A DNA stretch of 21,510 nucleotides, taken from assembly GCA_002364975.1 (NCBI GenBank), contig DEYT01000010.1, positions 1 through 21,510 on the forward strand, in the 5' to 3' direction. The notes beneath the pieces are model-generated. The model was given only the letters and a program-made list of their open reading frames with translations, did not search any database and had not been told where the DNA came from. Of the stretch, positions 20,799 to 21,510 are shown in pieces. Position 1 is the first letter of the stretch, and every line of letters begins with the position of its first letter. This stretch comes from Opitutia bacterium UBA3151. GTDB taxonomy: Bacteria; Verrucomicrobiota; Verrucomicrobiia; Opitutales; Seribacteraceae. A program made the position numbers and the translations under genes.

Positions 20799-21510
20799 AT
20801 GCTTGCAACCACCACATCGGCGACTCTTCTAGGGGTTCAAGCCTTGCAAGTAACCGTGGAAGCCAACGGGGGAGAAAAAGGAGAACCTCGCTGTATCTTG
20901 GTTGGACTCCCTGATGCAACCGTCAAGGAATCGATGGATCGCGTTTTTTCTTCAATGTCAAATTCCGGTTTTACTCATCCTCGAACAAAAGTGACTATTA
21001 ATTTAGCCCCGGGAGATTTGAAGAAAGAGGGAGCTTCTTTTGACTTGCCGATTGCCTTAACTCTCTTGTCTGCGATTGGTAGCCTTGAATCCTCTAGATT
21101 GAATGATTTTGTTCTTGCTGGGGAGCTTGGTTTATCGGGAGAGATTCGGAAGATACGAGGTGCACTTGCGATGGCTATGATGGCTCGTGAAATAGGCAAA
21201 AAAGGCATCGTCTTGCCGAAGGAATCAGCTTGGGAAGCCTCCTTGGTTGAAGGCATAGCTGTATACCCAGTTGAGTCTTTGTCTGAAGCTGTTGACTTCT
21301 TTTCAGGCAAACAACCAATTTCCCCCTTACAAAAGGAAGAGAGTCCTTACCTTATATCCTCATCCCGAAAGCACCCGTTGGATTTCAGTGAAATCAAAGG
21401 GCAATTGAAACTAAAAAGGGCAGTAGAGGTTGCAGTTGCTGGAGGGCATAACTTGCTAATGCTTGGCCCACCCGGGTCTGGGAAATCAATGGTGGCAAAG
21501 AGAATTCCAT
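20799..21510 (+). CDS. comM: ComM/YifB family ATPase, 5' part (runs off window)
   Basis: N-terminal 237 codons of a YifB/ComM-type Mg-chelatase-like AAA+ protein; ComM is a hexameric helicase promoting branch migration during natural transformation. The product opens with MLATTTSATLLGVQALQV and CILVGLPDATVKESMDRV, then VTINLAPGDLKKEGASFDLP and LAGELGLSGEIRKIRGAL, all hallmarks of the family's Lon-like N-terminal domain. After a linker of about 30 residues it enters the AAA+ domain with FSEIKGQLKLKRAVEVAVAG and Walker A GPPGSGKS close to the right edge. The remainder of the protein (about 270 residues in typical members) lies outside the window. The ATG at 20799 fits the conserved family N-terminus. 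Presence of comM hints at, but does not prove, natural competence. Confidence 0.94.
   Translation, partial: MLATTTSATLLGVQALQVTVEANGGEKGEPRCILVGLPDATVKESMDRVFSSMSNSGFTHPRTKVTINLAPGDLKKEGASFDLPIALTLLSAIGSLESSRLNDFVLAGELGLSGEIRKIRGALAMAMMAREIGKKGIVLPKESAWEASLVEGIAVYPVESLSEAVDFFSGKQPISPLQKEESPYLISSSRKHPLDFSEIKGQLKLKRAVEVAVAGGHNLLMLGPPGSGKSMVAKRIP

Noticed and set aside
20975..21310. A 111-codon open frame on the minus strand
   Set aside because: It is antisense to the conserved N-terminal domain of comM, with a biased Ser/Lys/Pro composition.

Overview
This is about 21.5 kb of densely packed bacterial chromosome. No tRNA, rRNA, insertion sequence, CRISPR array, integrase or phage gene is visible, and no gene-free stretch exceeds about 160 bases. 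The gene content indicates a Gram-negative (two-membrane) bacterium, most likely of the PVC group (Verrucomicrobiota, perhaps Opitutae/Puniceicoccales). The clues are a secreted PQQ-type beta-propeller carrying the WPNWRGP motif typical of planctomycetes and verrucomicrobia, an Mla-type lipid transporter, lipoproteins, an outer-membrane barrel, frequent TTG starts, and few strong Shine-Dalgarno sequences. The phylum call is an inference from family content, not from a marker gene.

Layout. (1) 70-2695, plus strand: an RluA-type pseudouridine synthase, an acidic helical protein of unknown function, and a bacterial actin that resembles MamK, the magnetosome-aligning filament protein, more than MreB. 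(2) 2712-5128, minus strand: asd (aspartate-semialdehyde dehydrogenase), a small unknown protein and an HDOD signalling protein. Divergent from asd, with start codons sharing one base, is an L,D-transpeptidase-like gene (5128-5676). (3) 5721-8638, minus strand: an unknown 213-aa protein, a membrane sensor histidine kinase and a response regulator with a second, degenerate receiver-like domain. A sigma70-like promoter sits just upstream. The kinase frame is separated from the unknown gene only by an in-frame TAA, and the expected kinase start lacks any standard start codon. (4) 8744-9394, minus strand: a HAD phosphatase. (5) 9432-13138, plus strand: an Mla/MCE lipid-transport operon of STAS-like/MlaE permease, MlaF ATPase, MlaD-type MCE protein, PqiC-like lipoprotein and a small membrane protein with an acidic tail. 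(6) 13255-15697, plus strand: a PQQ beta-propeller protein, a strong GC-rich terminator and an outer-membrane barrel protein. (7) 15694-20109, minus strand: a tight five-gene operon of SecD-P1-like lipoprotein, M23 peptidase, glycosyltransferase, TonB/TolA-like protein and a second RluA-type synthase. (8) 20201 to the window end, plus strand: an isochorismatase-like hydrolase and the 5' part of comM/yifB.

Much of the window concerns the cell envelope: lipid trafficking (Mla), peptidoglycan chemistry (Asd supplies diaminopimelate; L,D-transpeptidase-like and M23 proteins), a glycosyltransferase, a barrel and a TonB-like bridge, with a two-component system nearby. The items most worth pursuing are the MamK-like actin with its acidic neighbour, the stop-codon/start-codon puzzle ahead of the histidine kinase, and the SecD-P1-like lipoprotein heading the envelope operon.
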